From: Thermothelomyces thermophilus ATCC 42464 | Lineage: Eukaryota > Ascomycota > Sordariomycetes > Sordariales > Chaetomiaceae | NCBI RefSeq assembly: GCF_000226095.1 | Contig: NC_016476.1 | Coordinates: 2,294,001 to 2,358,000, forward strand | Reading direction: 5' to 3' | Length of the DNA: 64,000 bases | Shown: piece by piece, positions 46,969 through 59,023 of the stretch | Numbering within the stretch: position 1 is the first letter of the stretch | Layout of the letters: every line of letters begins with the position of its first letter | Position numbers and translations under genes: made by a program | Notes under the pieces: model-generated | The model's input: only the letters and a program-made list of their open reading frames with translations | Database searches by the model: none | What the model was told of the DNA's origin: nothing

Positions 46969-49011
46969 TTACCCAGCCTTCTCGACCTGCCCCCTCAAGG
47001 CATCCACCTCCCTCTGCAACGCATTTAAGTCCGCCAGTATTTCCCCGGCATGGGACTCCATCCCTGCGGGGCCCGAGTCGACCGACCGCTCCGCATCCGG
47101 GACGGGCTGCTGGCTTTCCGCCCATCCCGACGCGGCGGCAGCGCCTTCCACGCTGCTGCCCCTACTATTTCCCCGATCCCGATGTCTCGTTGGCGGGGGC
47201 GGCGGTTCCTTTCCCCGATTTCCGCTCCCGCTTGACCTCCTAGTCAAGCCCGACGCGTCGGGGGATGACGAGGATGGTGATGCGGGGACAGTCCTGCTCG
47301 CCGCCGGTCTCTTTCCGCGAACCGACGCGTTGCGTGCGGGCGGCGGCGGCGGCGGCACGGGCTTGGTGCCCGGGGCTGCGGTTGCGGGCGGTTGAGCCGG
47401 AGCTGGGGTGGAGCTGCCGCTGCCGTCGGGAGTGTCGTCGCTTACCGTGGCAGGTGAGGATACAATTGGGGCGCCGCCGGATAGGAAGATCGGTTCGCTA
47501 TCCTCGCTTGGTGCGGTAGGAGAGGGTGGCGGAACGGCGTGCGAAATGGAGCCACGCGAGGCATGGCTAGGCCGCCGTGGCGGAGGTGGTGCCGGCGCAT
47601 GCACGCCGACGCGGGCGGCGGCAGATGATCGGGATTTTGTCGAGTCGACAGATGACCGCCTGACTGGCAACTCCGGGTCGTCATGCTGGACCGCTGACAC
47701 CGCGCCAGATGCTGTTTTGCTCCCTGAACGGACGTGGGGTTGTCGCCTGGGCGGCGGTGCCGGCTTCCTAGATGATTGCGTCCCTGTCACCACCGTCGCA
47801 TGGGACGCGTTCGGCGGCGTTGGTGGCCTTGGTGGTATGACAATGTTGAGCCCCGGCTGTATCTCGGGCCCGAGCAGCTTGCCAGCCGCTTCGCGATCAG
47901 GCACACTGTTTGAGGCCTCTTCCGCGGGAGGCTCTTGAGACGCGGAAGAGAGTGACCTGTTGGCACTGTGCGGACTTGATGGGGACGCGGGAGTTAGGCT
48001 GGTGGTGGCCCTGCGACCCGGACTGGTCACCGGGCCTTGAGCCCCGCCTGCTGTCGGTTTTGACTCCGCGGCTGCCCCGGCCGGCCCAGGATTAATGAGC
48101 TTCCCGTGCCGCGAGCTCGGTGGGGGTGGCTTCTTCTTGGGATGGGGAGGAGTTGTCTGTACATTCGGCAGGGTGCTGGGCTGCACGCTGCTAACGGAGC
48201 CGCTCCCGTCGCTCTGACCTGCGTGCTCCAACGCTTCCCGGGACAATTGTGGCGTATCTTGTGCGACTTGTAACGTACCAGAGCTTGGGCTCCGCGGAGC
48301 AGAGGTTGCGTCTCTTGTTGTCGCACCATTGCTGTTTGGTGCTGGTGGGTGTTTGGTGTCGTGCTCGGTAATAAACGGCGACGCGGCCTGGGATGACGCT
48401 GCGCCCCCAGCTTGGCCCGTCAACAGCAACCGCCCGAAAGCGTCAACATCTAGAACACCCCTTGTTCCTGACGCCCTCTCAGGGCCCTTCTTCTCCGACC
48501 CCGCCGGTCCGACGTTTAGGTCTCTCAGGGTCTTTTCGAACGGGTTGGGCGGGGTTCGGTATGTTGGTAGCGGTTGAGGATCATCTTCTCCCTTATCCGA
48601 CACGTCTGCCGAGTCTGTTGATGAGGCACGATCGAAAGGGTCCTCATGATTTCCAGTCTCGTCGCTGGGGCCGATACTGCTGTCATCCTCGTCTGAGCTG
48701 GCCGACGGGAACTGCTCGGGCACGCCGGACGAGTCGGGGGATGACGGGGGGGACTGCACGCGAACTTTCTTGACCACCTTGGGTTTCCGGAAGCTTGTCT
48801 CCGGGGGCGGTTCGGTGGAGGCGGAAAGCGATTGTAACTGGTGCCGAAACAGGTCTGCTGGCGGTAGATCGGGCTCTACGCCAGGGGTTGGGCCTGGTGA
48901 CTCGTCAAGGTCGGCGAACCGTGGGACAGCCGCGGGTGGGGCAGCGGGCGCGGAAGACGCGGCTTTGCGGCGAAACGGATTGTTAGAGCTGAGGGACTGC
49001 TGTTGCGCCAT
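46969..49011 (-). CDS. Proline-rich disordered protein with NPF motifs, unknown function
   Basis: Single exon, 680 aa, starting at GCCATGGCGCAACAG. Almost entirely Pro/Ser/Thr-rich. Seen: NPF tripeptides at residues 11-13 (NNPFRRK) and near 155 (PPNPFEKTLRDL); a short ordered-looking block GVLDVDAFGRLLLTGQ; many PxxP stretches including KKKPPPPSSRHGKLINPG, PPPRRQPH and PPPPPARNASVRGKRP; and a C-terminal helix LADLNALQREVDALRGQVEKAG that could form a coiled coil. NPF motifs bind EH domains and PxxP binds SH3 domains, so a scaffold at endocytic actin patches is plausible inference. I do not recognise an ortholog with certainty. A GTAAGG donor-like sequence overlaps the stop, but no good downstream exon is visible. 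Confidence 0.8.
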   Translation of the reverse strand: MAQQQSLSSNNPFRRKAASSAPAAPPAAVPRFADLDESPGPTPGVEPDLPPADLFRHQLQSLSASTEPPPETSFRKPKVVKKVRVQSPPSSPDSSGVPEQFPSASSDEDDSSIGPSDETGNHEDPFDRASSTDSADVSDKGEDDPQPLPTYRTPPNPFEKTLRDLNVGPAGSEKKGPERASGTRGVLDVDAFGRLLLTGQAGGAASSQAASPFITEHDTKHPPAPNSNGATTRDATSAPRSPSSGTLQVAQDTPQLSREALEHAGQSDGSGSVSSVQPSTLPNVQTTPPHPKKKPPPPSSRHGKLINPGPAGAAAESKPTAGGAQGPVTSPGRRATTSLTPASPSSPHSANRSLSSASQEPPAEEASNSVPDREAAGKLLGPEIQPGLNIVIPPRPPTPPNASHATVVTGTQSSRKPAPPPRRQPHVRSGSKTASGAVSAVQHDDPELPVRRSSVDSTKSRSSAAARVGVHAPAPPPPRRPSHASRGSISHAVPPPSPTAPSEDSEPIFLSGGAPIVSSPATVSDDTPDGSGSSTPAPAQPPATAAPGTKPVPPPPPPARNASVRGKRPAASRTVPASPSSSSPDASGLTRRSSGSGNRGKEPPPPPTRHRDRGNSRGSSVEGAAAASGWAESQQPVPDAERSVDSGPAGMESHAGEILADLNALQREVDALRGQVEKAG

Positions 49012-50734
49012 GGCCGCAAAAAAGGACAGGGCCAGTCACGGATTCGGAGGGGATTGTTTGCGTGGATGGCGATTTGCACGGAAGAGTGCTAAAGATGGCA
49101 GCTAGGAACCCATTGCCGTCGGGTTGCGTGTTCTGATCCGGGGGCGGCTTCGCATCCGACTCGGCCGTTTCGGGACGGCCTAGAAAGCACCGCCGGTATG
49201 GCTCGATTGGTTCGATTGGTTGTAGTTGCTGGGACGTGGATCCGTGTCCTGCGGGCTTCTGCCAGCTGGTGTTTGCGATCGCTTCTGGAAATGGCTCAAT
49301 GTTTTGATGCGTGGGTGCCCGTGCATCAGCCGTTTCGGGGCTTGCATTGAGCTCAGGTAGGCAATGTGCAACTTGGGTGCGGCGCGTACGTAAAGGACGG
49401 ACGTACACTAAAGACCATGTCCCGCCCATCCCAGTTTGTCGTTGACGATGAGGTGGGGGGCTGAATCAGAGTGCCCGCTGCCTGAAGCTTCCCTGGCTGG
49501 GCACGGACGCTTGCGCAGGGCCAGCGCCGGGCCAGCGCCAACGCATCAAGCAGCCCCCCCCCACAAGGCCTGGTGCATCAGGTTGCATCCGTCAAGATGC
49601 GTGGCGGATCCACAGCGGGGCATTCGATAAGACTGCGGGCGCCCCACCTTGCAGATGAGGCTTATCGATCAACAGAGCTTCAACCGCAAACAAACAAACG
49701 GGCGGGAGCTCCATGGCCACCTTCAAGGAGAATGCCCAACGCAATGTTTGGCAGTGAGCGCGTTTTGAGCAACGAGTGGGGTCGGTAAGCAACACATACG
49801 GCCCTCGAAGCTGCCTCTGAGTTTTAGCAATGACAGCCATTGTCCGCGCTTTTGTTATTGCTTCTCAGGTCAGTCCAAGCGCGCTCCGACTGCTTTGCCC
49901 GATAATCTATTTGATGTTCCGCGATGGCCGCCTCCTCGCGAAACAATGAAAACAATACCGACGGGCCATGATTAGGGCAATACGCTACAACGTATTGGAT
50001 AGTTAGTGTTACCAGACTTGGCTGAGTGTTATCCTACCTTTGTTCGGTTGTTTGCATGTACGGATTACATACAAAGGAAAGAGGAAGTAAACAGAGACGC
50101 GATGCGCCCAGGAGCTGCCTTGGCGGGGTGGTCGGAGATGCCGTTGTTGGGAAGCGCGGTAACTAGGGCCGTGGCACGCCAAAGTCTGCACACAAAACGA
50201 ATGCCTTCCCCACCGGGGGGGGGGGGGGAAGGTGGATAACTGGGAGCCTCGCTTAACGGTGATTCATAGCGGAAAAACATTTGGTATAGGTATTGATTAC
50301 AATCGACATACCCTCCTAGGAGGGCCCCTAAGCTTCGGCCCTTTCAGAAACTCGTGGTCCGCGTGATCCCAACGCCCACCGTTTGCCTCAAGTCTACTTC
50401 GCGCGCTGATCCGCCCTGAATAGTGGCAACAAGCCCATACTACTCGTCCGCCAAGGGGATGCGAGGGGGGCATTTGTATGTGCACGCCGATCTTTGGGGC
50501 AAACTCCAAACAAACCACGCTACCCAGAAGGGATAGAACGCGACAACCCAGAGCGCAAAAAAACGGCCAGTGCCTCCCCACCCCCTCCGCGCGCCAAATA
50601 TCGAACGCGTCAGCGCCCAATGCTGTCCAAGATCATACCCGAAAACCGCCGGAACGCCAAACGAGACCAAAACCCAGACCCTCGCGTATCACAGGATAAA
50701 GAGAACATGATGAAAAGATGAAGACAGAAGAGCA
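49012..50734. other. 1.7-kb spacer without recognised genes
   Basis: Promoter of the proline-rich gene at the left and histone H1 3' UTR at the right. A run of 14 G lies at 50215-50228. No coding signal is seen. Confidence 0.5.
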
Positions 50735-51917
50735 TCAAGCCTCAGTGGCCTCAGCCTTCTTCGGCGTCTCCTTCTTCTTAGCCGCGGCCTTCTTGGGTGC
50801 GGCCTTCTTCGGCGCAGCTGGCTTGGCTGCCGTCTTCGCGACGCGACCGGACTTGGTCTTGGTCAGGACGGTGGGCTTCTCGACGACAGCGGGGGCAGCC
50901 GCGGCCTGAATAGCGTCAGCTACCCTGAGCAGCAATGGTAAAAGCGGAGATGGAAGCTCCTGCTCACCTTCTTGGCCGCGGAGGCCTTCTTGGGAGCGGC
51001 CTTCTTGGGGGCAGCAGCCTTCTTCTCCTTGGTCTCCTTGGTCTCCTTAGCGGCAGTCTCCTTCTTGGGAGCAGCCTTCTTCGTGGCGGCCTTCTTCTCC
51101 TTAGGCTCCTTTGCGTCCTTGGTCTCCTTCTTGGCCGCTGCCTTCTTGGGCGCCGCCGCCTTCTTGGGGGCAGCAGGCTTAAGGGCCTTCTTGGCGAGCT
51201 TGGTGCCGCCGGAGGGACCTGGCGATAGTCAGTACACAGTAAAGACAAGGCGTAGCTTGGCGGGGCGCATACCCTTTGGCTGCTCAAAGATACCCTTCTC
51301 GACACCCTTCTTCAAAGCGTTGTTGAAGAGAGAGTCGAACATGGCATCGGTGGCGTTGATCTTGTTGTTGGCGCGGACATACTTCTTGAGGGATTGACGG
51401 CTGCGCGCGCGTTAGCACAATGACTGTAAGCTGCAAACGAAGTGGGTGGTGGGGGTGGCGGTGGTGGTGTGATGGTTGTTGCGACCGCACGCGCGCCGCA
51501 ATGTTATGATGCTGGGGTTGCGACGCGTCAAAAGTTGAATAAGACTTACCTAGAACCGTTGCGATCCTTGAGCTATGTTTTTGAAAAGAAACATGTCAGT
51601 AAAATGTGATCTCGTCATGCCCGGGTCGCCAAACGCGCGCGCAGAGGCATGCGACAAGAGTCATGCGCGATGCCTCAATCCGCGGCGCCGACAGGGCGCC
51701 GACGCCAAATGCGCCGGAGCAAAGGGAACGGGATGAAATACCGCGATGATGGCATCAATGATCATGTCCTATGGTTCGTTAGTCACAGAACATAATTGCA
51801 AAAGCCGGTATCGTGGTTGCGCACCTGGTAGGTGTGTTGAGAGCCGGACTTGGGCTTCGGGGCGGCAGCGCCCTCGGCCTTGGTTTCGGTCTTGGTTTCG
51901 GTCTTCTTGGGAGGCAT
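50735..51917 (-). CDS. hH1: Linker histone H1, 6 exons
   Basis: Exons 51917..51825, 51768..51742, 51572..51550, 51400..51273, 51218..50968 and 50905..50735 join in frame to 230 aa. Exons 2 and 3 are only 27 and 23 nt. Joined sequence reads MPPKKTETKTETK, SGSQHTYQDMIIDAIIALKD, RNGSSRQSLKKYVRANNKI, FNNALKKGVEKGIFEQPKG: a winged-helix H15 globular domain from about residue 27 to 98. The tail is long and Lys/Ala/Pro-rich with many APKKAA-type repeats. The last acceptor was placed at ATTCAG (50906) because it keeps frame and has a GCTGAC branch 10 nt upstream; the earlier CTCAG would give an immediate stop. Role: binds linker DNA and nucleosomes in the nucleus. Fungal H1 is usually single-copy and dispensable. 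Confidence 0.95.
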
Positions 51918-53509
51918 GGTGATTGATGTGTTGTAAGTGGGTCGGTTAGAACGGTGGATGAGGCTGGCTTGAAGTTGAAATGAATTTGAGGCCGGCTTTG
52001 GATGCGAATATCGCGTCGATGGCAATTCGAATGAGAAACCGGGAACAGGAGGGTGTGGGTGGGCGGTCGCGCTCGGGGGCGTGCCCCGGTGTTTATATGG
52101 GAAAGCGGGGGGGTTTACTGAGACGCGAGTGATTGCGCTGATTGCGCCTCCCGAGCCCGAGACTCCAGAATAGCTCCCGGCCATTTTTTGTCGTCCAACA
52201 TGGCCCGTGCTTATACCTCAACTATACAAATTGACGGCTTCCTACCCAGTCTACTTCACTCTGTTCTCTCGACTGCTGGAACGCCTACATCGGTCAAGAC
52301 TGTCTTCGCCCGCTCATTGACACACACTCTCTCAGCTCGCAGGTGTAATCCCCTCGGTCGGCGCAACCACTCAGATGGGACTCCATTCTCCAATGCAGGC
52401 TGACAGGGATAGAGGCCCAACCTTTGGTTTTTTTTTCTGATGCTATTAACTGCCGATTAATAGCTACGGAGTCGTTACCCTACTAGCGTCTGAGCATCAG
52501 TCAGATCGCCTTCATGATGTGGCGGCCCTCCTGTGAACGACTACACAAGACAAGCTGCACACTTCCATTTATGGATATCTGCTGAATCAACTTCTGGCAG
52601 TTGATTAGTTGCAAGGTTTTCCAACAGGTGTCGGTATTTTTCAAGCATGCACTTTGGATACGCATGAGAACTGTCCTGCATGTGCTCTGTTTTGCATAGC
52701 AGATGACATTGTTACAATATCAGGGCAAAGCTGAAGCTGCGAACGAAGCTGCTCGCAGACGCTGGCGATGACAATCATGGATGGGAGTCATGCGGGGAGA
52801 CTTTTCCTGAACTGGCGATGTGGGTGCAAGAAAAGAGGTAGACCCTGGATCCTGCCAATTTTCCTGATTGGCCAGTCAAAAACGGCACCTCATCCACTTT
52901 GTACCTTCGATCATGTGCACCCATCACAGCTCGAGCTCTCCTCTCTGATCTCGACCTCCCCATCCCCCCTTGACCCTTCGGCTCCCTTCGCTTCTCTGTT
53001 TTCTCTCCCCCTCCTCTTCCGTACATTGATTGCCCCATCCGATGACTGGCCTCGCTATCTTATTACTTGTATAACCTTCGGCCCTAACATCGAAGTCACC
53101 CGAATTGGACACTGCTTTGAGGTTTAAAAATGCCTATGCGTATTCATTGTTTGTTGGGTCGCGTTTTCGCAATCCGCGTCGCCTGGTTGATGATAGATAG
53201 GTTTTTGCATTTGAGATAGCCCGCCGCAAACCCCTGCTTTCTTGCGTGAGAATGTGTTCTCTGCGTAGCCGGATTTTCGGGCTTCTTGATGCATTCTTAT
53301 TTCTTCTAGAAGGCCCACGCTTTGGTCATGATACAGCCCCCAGTCTACAAAGTCACTCGTGTTACGAGCAAGGAGCAGCCGAGCGTCATGGTTGAAGCTA
53401 TCCGCACCGCGACGAGCTTCTACCTTCATGTCGCCCAACATCAACAAACGCCAAGCTATCAAAACGTAGCATCAATCAATTCAACTTTCTTGGCTGTTTG
53501 ACTGGATGG

Positions 53510-53512
<3 letters not shown>

Positions 53513-53544
<32 letters not shown>
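53513..53544. repeat. Poly-T tract, 32 nt
   Basis: Uninterrupted T homopolymer in gene-free DNA, followed by GAAAAAAATTACGG. Confidence 0.95.
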
Positions 53545-53545
<1 letters not shown>

Positions 53546-53954
53546 AAAAAAATTACGGCTTTATTTCCCAACATCCCCTTTTCAGTGTTGGGCATCTGCC
53601 GCATCGTTAACCGCTGTCGTGTCATGTCTGCCACCCATCACTGCGGGATTGGCCGCCCTAACCCACCCTTTCAGACTCGGACCAACAAGTTGCGAATGCA
53701 AGGTTCGCTGTTCGTAGAGTATCCATACCTTGCTTATCGGCCTTCTCGCCGTACTCGTTCCTGCAGGTGGTGACTTTAATCGCTTCATCACGCATTCATG
53801 GCTTGTGGTTTCGATGGCTAGGTACTGTACCTGATCCCAAAAGCAATAATGCCTGCCTTCCAGGTCACGCACCTCGTCGCTCACATATGCGCGCACAACA
53901 CACGTCATTGCCCATGAGACTCGCAGCGCATTCGCCAGTCACCAACCCGGTGAG

Positions 53955-53982
53955 CCATGGGCATATTTCCATGGGCATATTT
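53955..53982. repeat. 14-bp tandem duplication
   Basis: CCATGGGCATATTT occurs twice head to tail. Confidence 0.9.
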
Positions 53983-54696
53983 CCCCAAAGATCTTGTGCC
54001 TGCATCAGTTGGTCGCCCACGCCGCTTCTTTACATTCGGTTGTTTGAGTCAGCTCCAACCTGCGCTCAGGCCGTCCTTGAAACTACCCTGCGCCCACGTG
54101 CCGCCAATTTCCAGTGGTTATTCTCGAGACGGCCAGCCGGCACGCGCATACCTCTCTCATTGGGCTAAGTTTCGTTGAAGACGGCCAATGATAGCGATGG
54201 TCATCCCTTGCCTCGCACACTGATGGTTGCTCAGAGCCCCAAGGCCACGCGGAATCAGAGGTCGGTTAATCGTGCCGGCGCAAGACTGGAGCTTGTCCGT
54301 TGCAGACGTCAAGCAAAGCGTTGAGCAGCGAAGTGAGGGCCCAGAGGCTGGCAGCTATCCGCAGACGGTGTCTTCCGGGAGAACTGAGCATGGTTTGGGC
54401 GATAAGATAGCTTGGCTTAGTCAGACTTGAGTGATAACCGCCACGCACCACTGTTTGCGGTTACTGCCAAAGCTGCTGCGCTTGTTTCTCGACAGTTTTC
54501 GGTTCTTGGAAACCGTCCTCTTCCCTTGCTTCCACCGCAGGAAAGTTGATGCATGAAGGGCGGAGAGATGAGTTCGGGGTGGCTGTTGGCCGTCTTTATA
54601 TTTGAAGCCTTCGCGACCACAACAGTAAACTGTTCCGAGTCAAGACGGCAACACTGCATCACTGCAACAGCCTTTTGGCGCAGCTGATGGTTGGTA

Positions 54697-54710
54697 TGTA
54701 TGTACATACA
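54697..54710. repeat. TGTATGTACATACA palindrome
   Basis: Perfect 14-bp palindrome identical to 11794-11807 and to the core of 3901-3920. Confidence 0.9.
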
Positions 54711-57362
54711 AGGATCCGAGTGCAATCCGTCGACCAGGACGCTTGGGCGCGAAGGTCTCAAACTATCGGCGCCTTGGTCTTGGAAGAGGCACAGCGGATG
54801 CGCAACGACTGGCACTCTTTGGTAGATGTGGCGAATGATGCGAGGCAGCGAGAGGAGCTCGCTGTTTTGGAAAAGTCATCATGACACGCCGCGCAGATGG
54901 TGTCCTAAAGGATGAAGATTGGTCAACGACCTTCAGTCTAAAAACACGCGACCAACGTTTGAACGCTACCAAGGGAGACTATGCCAAGAGCTAAAGAGAA
55001 GAAGAGAAGGGAGAAGAAATAGAAAGAGACAAATGATAAGAAAGGTACCAGTCAGGATTCGACTCCAAGGTTCTTTTTAATGTCCCATCAAGCGTTTCCC
55101 CCAGGGTCGAAAGGAACCAAAGTAGGTAAATTCAGTTTCCTCATGAAAAAGGAAGCGAGTTCTTGGTCATCGAGTTGTGTGCGGGGTAATAGGTAGCACT
55201 CACAACAAGAGGCAGTGAGCTGGTTTCTTCGCAGCGAGTGGATCGGCGAATCCTAACCTCCGTCCGACTTTAAATGCCAGTGATGGGAAAGAAGCTGTTG
55301 CACGACGAAACCAAGGAAGGGGACTCCTTATCCATCCGCTATGTTTACTTTGACAGGAAAATCTGCCGTTTTATCATGACCCACCACCTCGCCTCCTCCG
55401 TAGCTCTTGTGATGCATATGGTATATGCTCTCCCTCATCTGAGCCTGAGATAACTCTCAAGTGGTGCAGTGACTCATTATATGTGTTGACTCCGTCATCT
55501 GTGGTCCCAAACCTCCTGCGTCAGACATCTTCAAACAGGCAGCATCATTGTAGTTTTGCGCTTATATCATGAGAGAGGTGTTGAGAATTGGAAACGAGCG
55601 GCAGAAACAGAGAGGAATTCAACTAGTTAGCCAGCTTGAAGATAGCCGCTTGCACAGAGGTAGAGGCTCGATTCGCTTGGGGTGCCGGAGCTTTTCGGGA
55701 AAGGGTACCTACCAAGTCCCACTTTCGAACACGACACGTATGAAGAGAGAGGGCCAAAAGCGGTTTTATTACGTGTGATGAAGAATGGCTGTCCAGTTTC
55801 CCTGTCTGCAATTTCCTCGGTCACGCCAACCAACTCTGGATGATCGTGGAGGAGGCAATCTGGGGGATCCTGGGGGATGTCAACGCTATAAGCACGTCTC
55901 TGGAGGCTGTCCCGATTGCGGGGGCTCTCGGAGAAGCTGATAAATATTGAAGCGCTCTGAGCCTGATCTGCTATCATCTGCCAGAAGGCGGGCTTCAGCG
56001 ATGTGTTAGTTAATGTGGCCTGATACCAGGGCCTCGGTGAGCGCTTCGGACGCCTCCGGGCCGAGCTGACCGGATCCTCCTCCAGCTCTGCACTCTGGTC
56101 CGACGCGGCGTATGAGAGGACGAACCTCTCGACCTAGCCGCCAAGATCAAGGGCTCAAAGCCACTGATGAAGTGCCCCTGATCGACAAGAAAGGAGCGCC
56201 GACGGTTCGAGTCGTAACACGAAGAAAAACGCTTCACTTACCTTTCCAGCTTCCCCCATCCCCCAATGTCGCGCGCCATCCAAAAAAAAAATGAAGTTTG
56301 TGTAATTCTACTATACTATTAATAAGCGAGCAACGCAGATGACAAGAATGCTACTGTGGACCACAAGGGAGCTCTTGCTACAATAGGCAAAGAATCGGGA
56401 ACCTAACGAAAAGAGGAAGGCATGGAGGAATGGACGGCGAAACCTTCTCTGTTTGTGGAGGCCGTCTTTTCCTTTACAGCTTGTACCTGATGAAATCACG
56501 GTAGTGAACAGAAAGATAGACAGGTTATTCTAAGACTGCTGAGCCCTGCAACGTGAAAACCACCCAACCCCCTGTTGCCATTCTGCTTTCCTTTTCTTTC
56601 TCCTCTTTTTCTTTTTTCCCCTCTCCTTTCCTTTTGTTTCAGTTACTCCAGTTTCTTTGGAAGACAGGTGACACTTCTCTCGTCCTCGCGGAGGTGGAAA
56701 ATAAGAGAAGAGTAGCGGGGGGTCGAGCATACAAGTCATCATCAATTCGCCCCATTAGACACACCATACTTCGGACTCTTCCATCAACTCAGTTCTTCGG
56801 AGACGTGCCTAACACTAAAAAGAAAGAAAGAAAGAAGAAAGCCAGTGTGACCAAATCATCTAAGCTAACTCCCTCCCTCCCCCCCCCCCTCCAAAAAAAA
56901 AAAAAAAAAAAACCAACGCCGGAGATGCATATACCCCTTTCTCCACCTAGTCTCCTACCATGCAGAATGACCCGGTAAAACTTTAGAAAAGAAGAACTGC
57001 CGTGGAGACCAAACCGGGAAAGACCCATATCCATTCCTGAAGCCGATTCGTTGAAGAACAGCACACAGATCGACAGTAAGCAGGACACATCATGGGTCAA
57101 CAAAAACCGGATGAAGAAGCGTAGGTCACCGACTTGATCATCAGCACCCGAGTCGAACGACGACGACCAGAAGATCACTCCCTCTAGCCTCTCAGATCAC
57201 TCTCCCTCCCTCCCCACCCCCTTTCCGCCGTTCATTCCCTTCTCGCACATCTCCCACTACTTTACTTGCCGTCCCTTTGTTCCTGACTACTTACTTCCCT
57301 CAGTCACTCAGGGCCATCTCCCCACCACCACTGTTGTCACCTCCCGAAACCCCTCAGAGCTC

Positions 57363-59003
57363 TCAAAAGAAATTCTTATTCAAGACGCCAATGGCCCTAG
57401 CATCCTCGTCGCTGGACCGCGAGTCCTGCCTGACCGTCGCCGACGGAGGCAACCCTGCGCCGGGCGAGCTACCCGCGCTGTTGATCCCGACGCCACCGCC
57501 GCCGACTGTGCCGGCGCTGCTGATAGGCTGAGCGCTGCTCGGCTCGGAGCTGCCGTGTGGTGGTGCGGGCGGCGGGATAGTCGAAGGGTGCAGGAGGGCC
57601 GACAGCGTGGGCCGCGTGCTCGCTGTGGTGGGCGTCGTTGTCGTTGGTGCGTGAGCTCGGCCGCTGCTGTCCGGCCTGCTGCTGCCGTTCGGGATGGGAG
57701 AGCCCGATGGCGCGTTGATGGTGGGGCTTGCAGTTGTGGTGGGTGGCGGCAGCGTTATCGAGGTGGTGGTGGTGGTCGTCGTCATCGTCGTCGCTGTTGC
57801 TGTCGTCGTTGTCGTTGTGGGGCTCCCTCCGTTCTGTTGAGGATGGGTGAGCTGGCCCGGGGCGGGCAGCGGGCTGTGTCGGTTGCGCGCTGCATCGATC
57901 GGGGCTAGCCGCGGCTCGATCTGGACGGCCTCCCTCGCCTTCGCTTGTAGATGCTGAGAACGGGGAGAGTCCAGAAGCGTGACCCGGGGCGGAGGCTGGG
58001 GGGATTGGTGCTGGTTCTGCGGGTATGGTGGCGGTGCTTGGATCGCTGCCCTGGGCGCAGGAAGTTGCGGTTGTGAATGCGGCTGCGCGTGTGAGTAGGA
58101 TGGCGTGCTCGGATGAGCGGGCGCGTGCTGCGACGAATACGAGGGCGGAGGAGGTAGAGGTAGTGGGGTTCGTTCTTGGCTAGAATTCGATTCGGCGGGC
58201 GGATAGTGGTGATGCGGATGATGGTGCGAGGGCGGGGCGGGGAGGTACGGAGGAAGCGCTGGAGGAGGGTGATGCCCTTGAGGCGGCGGGAGAGCTGGCG
58301 GATACGAGTATTGACCGTGGCCGTATGGCGGCGTCCCGTCAGGGGAAGGTGGCCATGCGTGGCCCGGGTACGGGTAGTGAGAGGGGTAGCCGTGGGGAGG
58401 CTGCGGCTGGTGAGGAGGAGGCATGTAGGCCGGTTGCGGCAACGGTGCCCTTCCCGTCGTGGGCGGTGTTGTCTCAGTTAGGCTTGATTCTGGGTACATG
58501 CCCTTAGCCGGGACGATGTGCCTGAGCGAAGGGTCGGTTGTTGGTAGTGGTAAGTCGAGGGGCCCGCGAGCGTAGTAGGCTATTAGGTGAAGATGTTGGC
58601 CGGCGGCATTGGTGATACTGAATGATTGCTTCGTGAGCCCGTCCGGCTTGTACCTGTAGCCGTCCGGCTCCCCGTCGTCGTGATCTTCGTCGCTCCCACG
58701 GCCAGAGTCCGGTGTCTTTCCGGCGCCCCTCCTCCCGCCGAAGGCGTTGCCCCGTTTTCCTTCCATCTCCCTGTACGTCAGAAAACTGCCGGCGACGCGG
58801 CTCGCGCTCCATGATTTGCCATCCGTCCATCTCCGCATACCAGCCTCTCGCTCATCCCACACGAAGACGGAGCCGGACCGGATTGCTTGCCGCTCCTTTT
58901 CCGACAACCTCCTCTGCACCCGCGGAAGGAGTCCTAGTCTGCATGCTTCGAACAGTTTGATGGCGTCTGCGGGTGACCGCACCACGCCATAGTACGTTTC
59001 CAT
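57363..59003 (-). CDS. PAC2: WOPR-domain transcription factor, Gti1/Pac2 type
   Basis: Single coding exon, 546 aa, from the ATG at 59003 (METYYGVV). The frame is open upstream but has no earlier in-frame ATG. Seen: WOPR box part 1 at residues 1-85 (ADAIKLFEACRLGLLPRVQR, SGSVFVWDEREAGMRRWTDG, SWSASRVAGSFLTYREMEG). An acidic linker follows, then part 2 at about 115-146 (GYRYKPDGLTKQSFSI, GQHLHLIAYYAR). GLLPRVQRRLSEKER and KSWSASR distinguish the Gti1/Pac2 branch from the Wor1/Ryp1/Sge1 branch. The rest is Pro/His/Tyr-rich, then Thr-rich low complexity. Known of the family: DNA-binding regulators of sexual or asexual development and, in some pathogens, virulence programmes. The 5' leader appears to carry an intron and two short upstream ORFs. 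Confidence 0.93.
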   Translation of the reverse strand: METYYGVVRSPADAIKLFEACRLGLLPRVQRRLSEKERQAIRSGSVFVWDEREAGMRRWTDGKSWSASRVAGSFLTYREMEGKRGNAFGGRRGAGKTPDSGRGSDEDHDDGEPDGYRYKPDGLTKQSFSITNAAGQHLHLIAYYARGPLDLPLPTTDPSLRHIVPAKGMYPESSLTETTPPTTGRAPLPQPAYMPPPHQPQPPHGYPSHYPYPGHAWPPSPDGTPPYGHGQYSYPPALPPPQGHHPPPALPPYLPAPPSHHHPHHHYPPAESNSSQERTPLPLPPPPSYSSQHAPAHPSTPSYSHAQPHSQPQLPAPRAAIQAPPPYPQNQHQSPQPPPRVTLLDSPRSQHLQAKAREAVQIEPRLAPIDAARNRHSPLPAPGQLTHPQQNGGSPTTTTTTATATTMTTTTTTTSITLPPPTTTASPTINAPSGSPIPNGSSRPDSSGRAHAPTTTTPTTASTRPTLSALLHPSTIPPPAPPHGSSEPSSAQPISSAGTVGGGGVGINSAGSSPGAGLPPSATVRQDSRSSDEDARAIGVLNKNFF

Positions 59004-59023
59004 GTTTGGCAGCGTGCGAGAAT

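Larger units (their letters stand above)
51918..57362. other. 5.4-kb region without recognised genes
   Basis: Contains the histone H1 promoter at the left and the WOPR gene 3' UTR at the right. Features seen: 32 T at 53513-53544, a 14-bp tandem duplication at 53955-53982, the palindrome at 54697-54710 and C-rich then A-rich runs at 56880-56912. Open frames are short and unremarkable. Confidence 0.5.

Noticed and set aside
53511-53560. Retroposon insertion at the poly-T run
   Set aside because: No target-site duplication or coding remnant could be identified by eye next to the run. Kept only as a low-interest observation.
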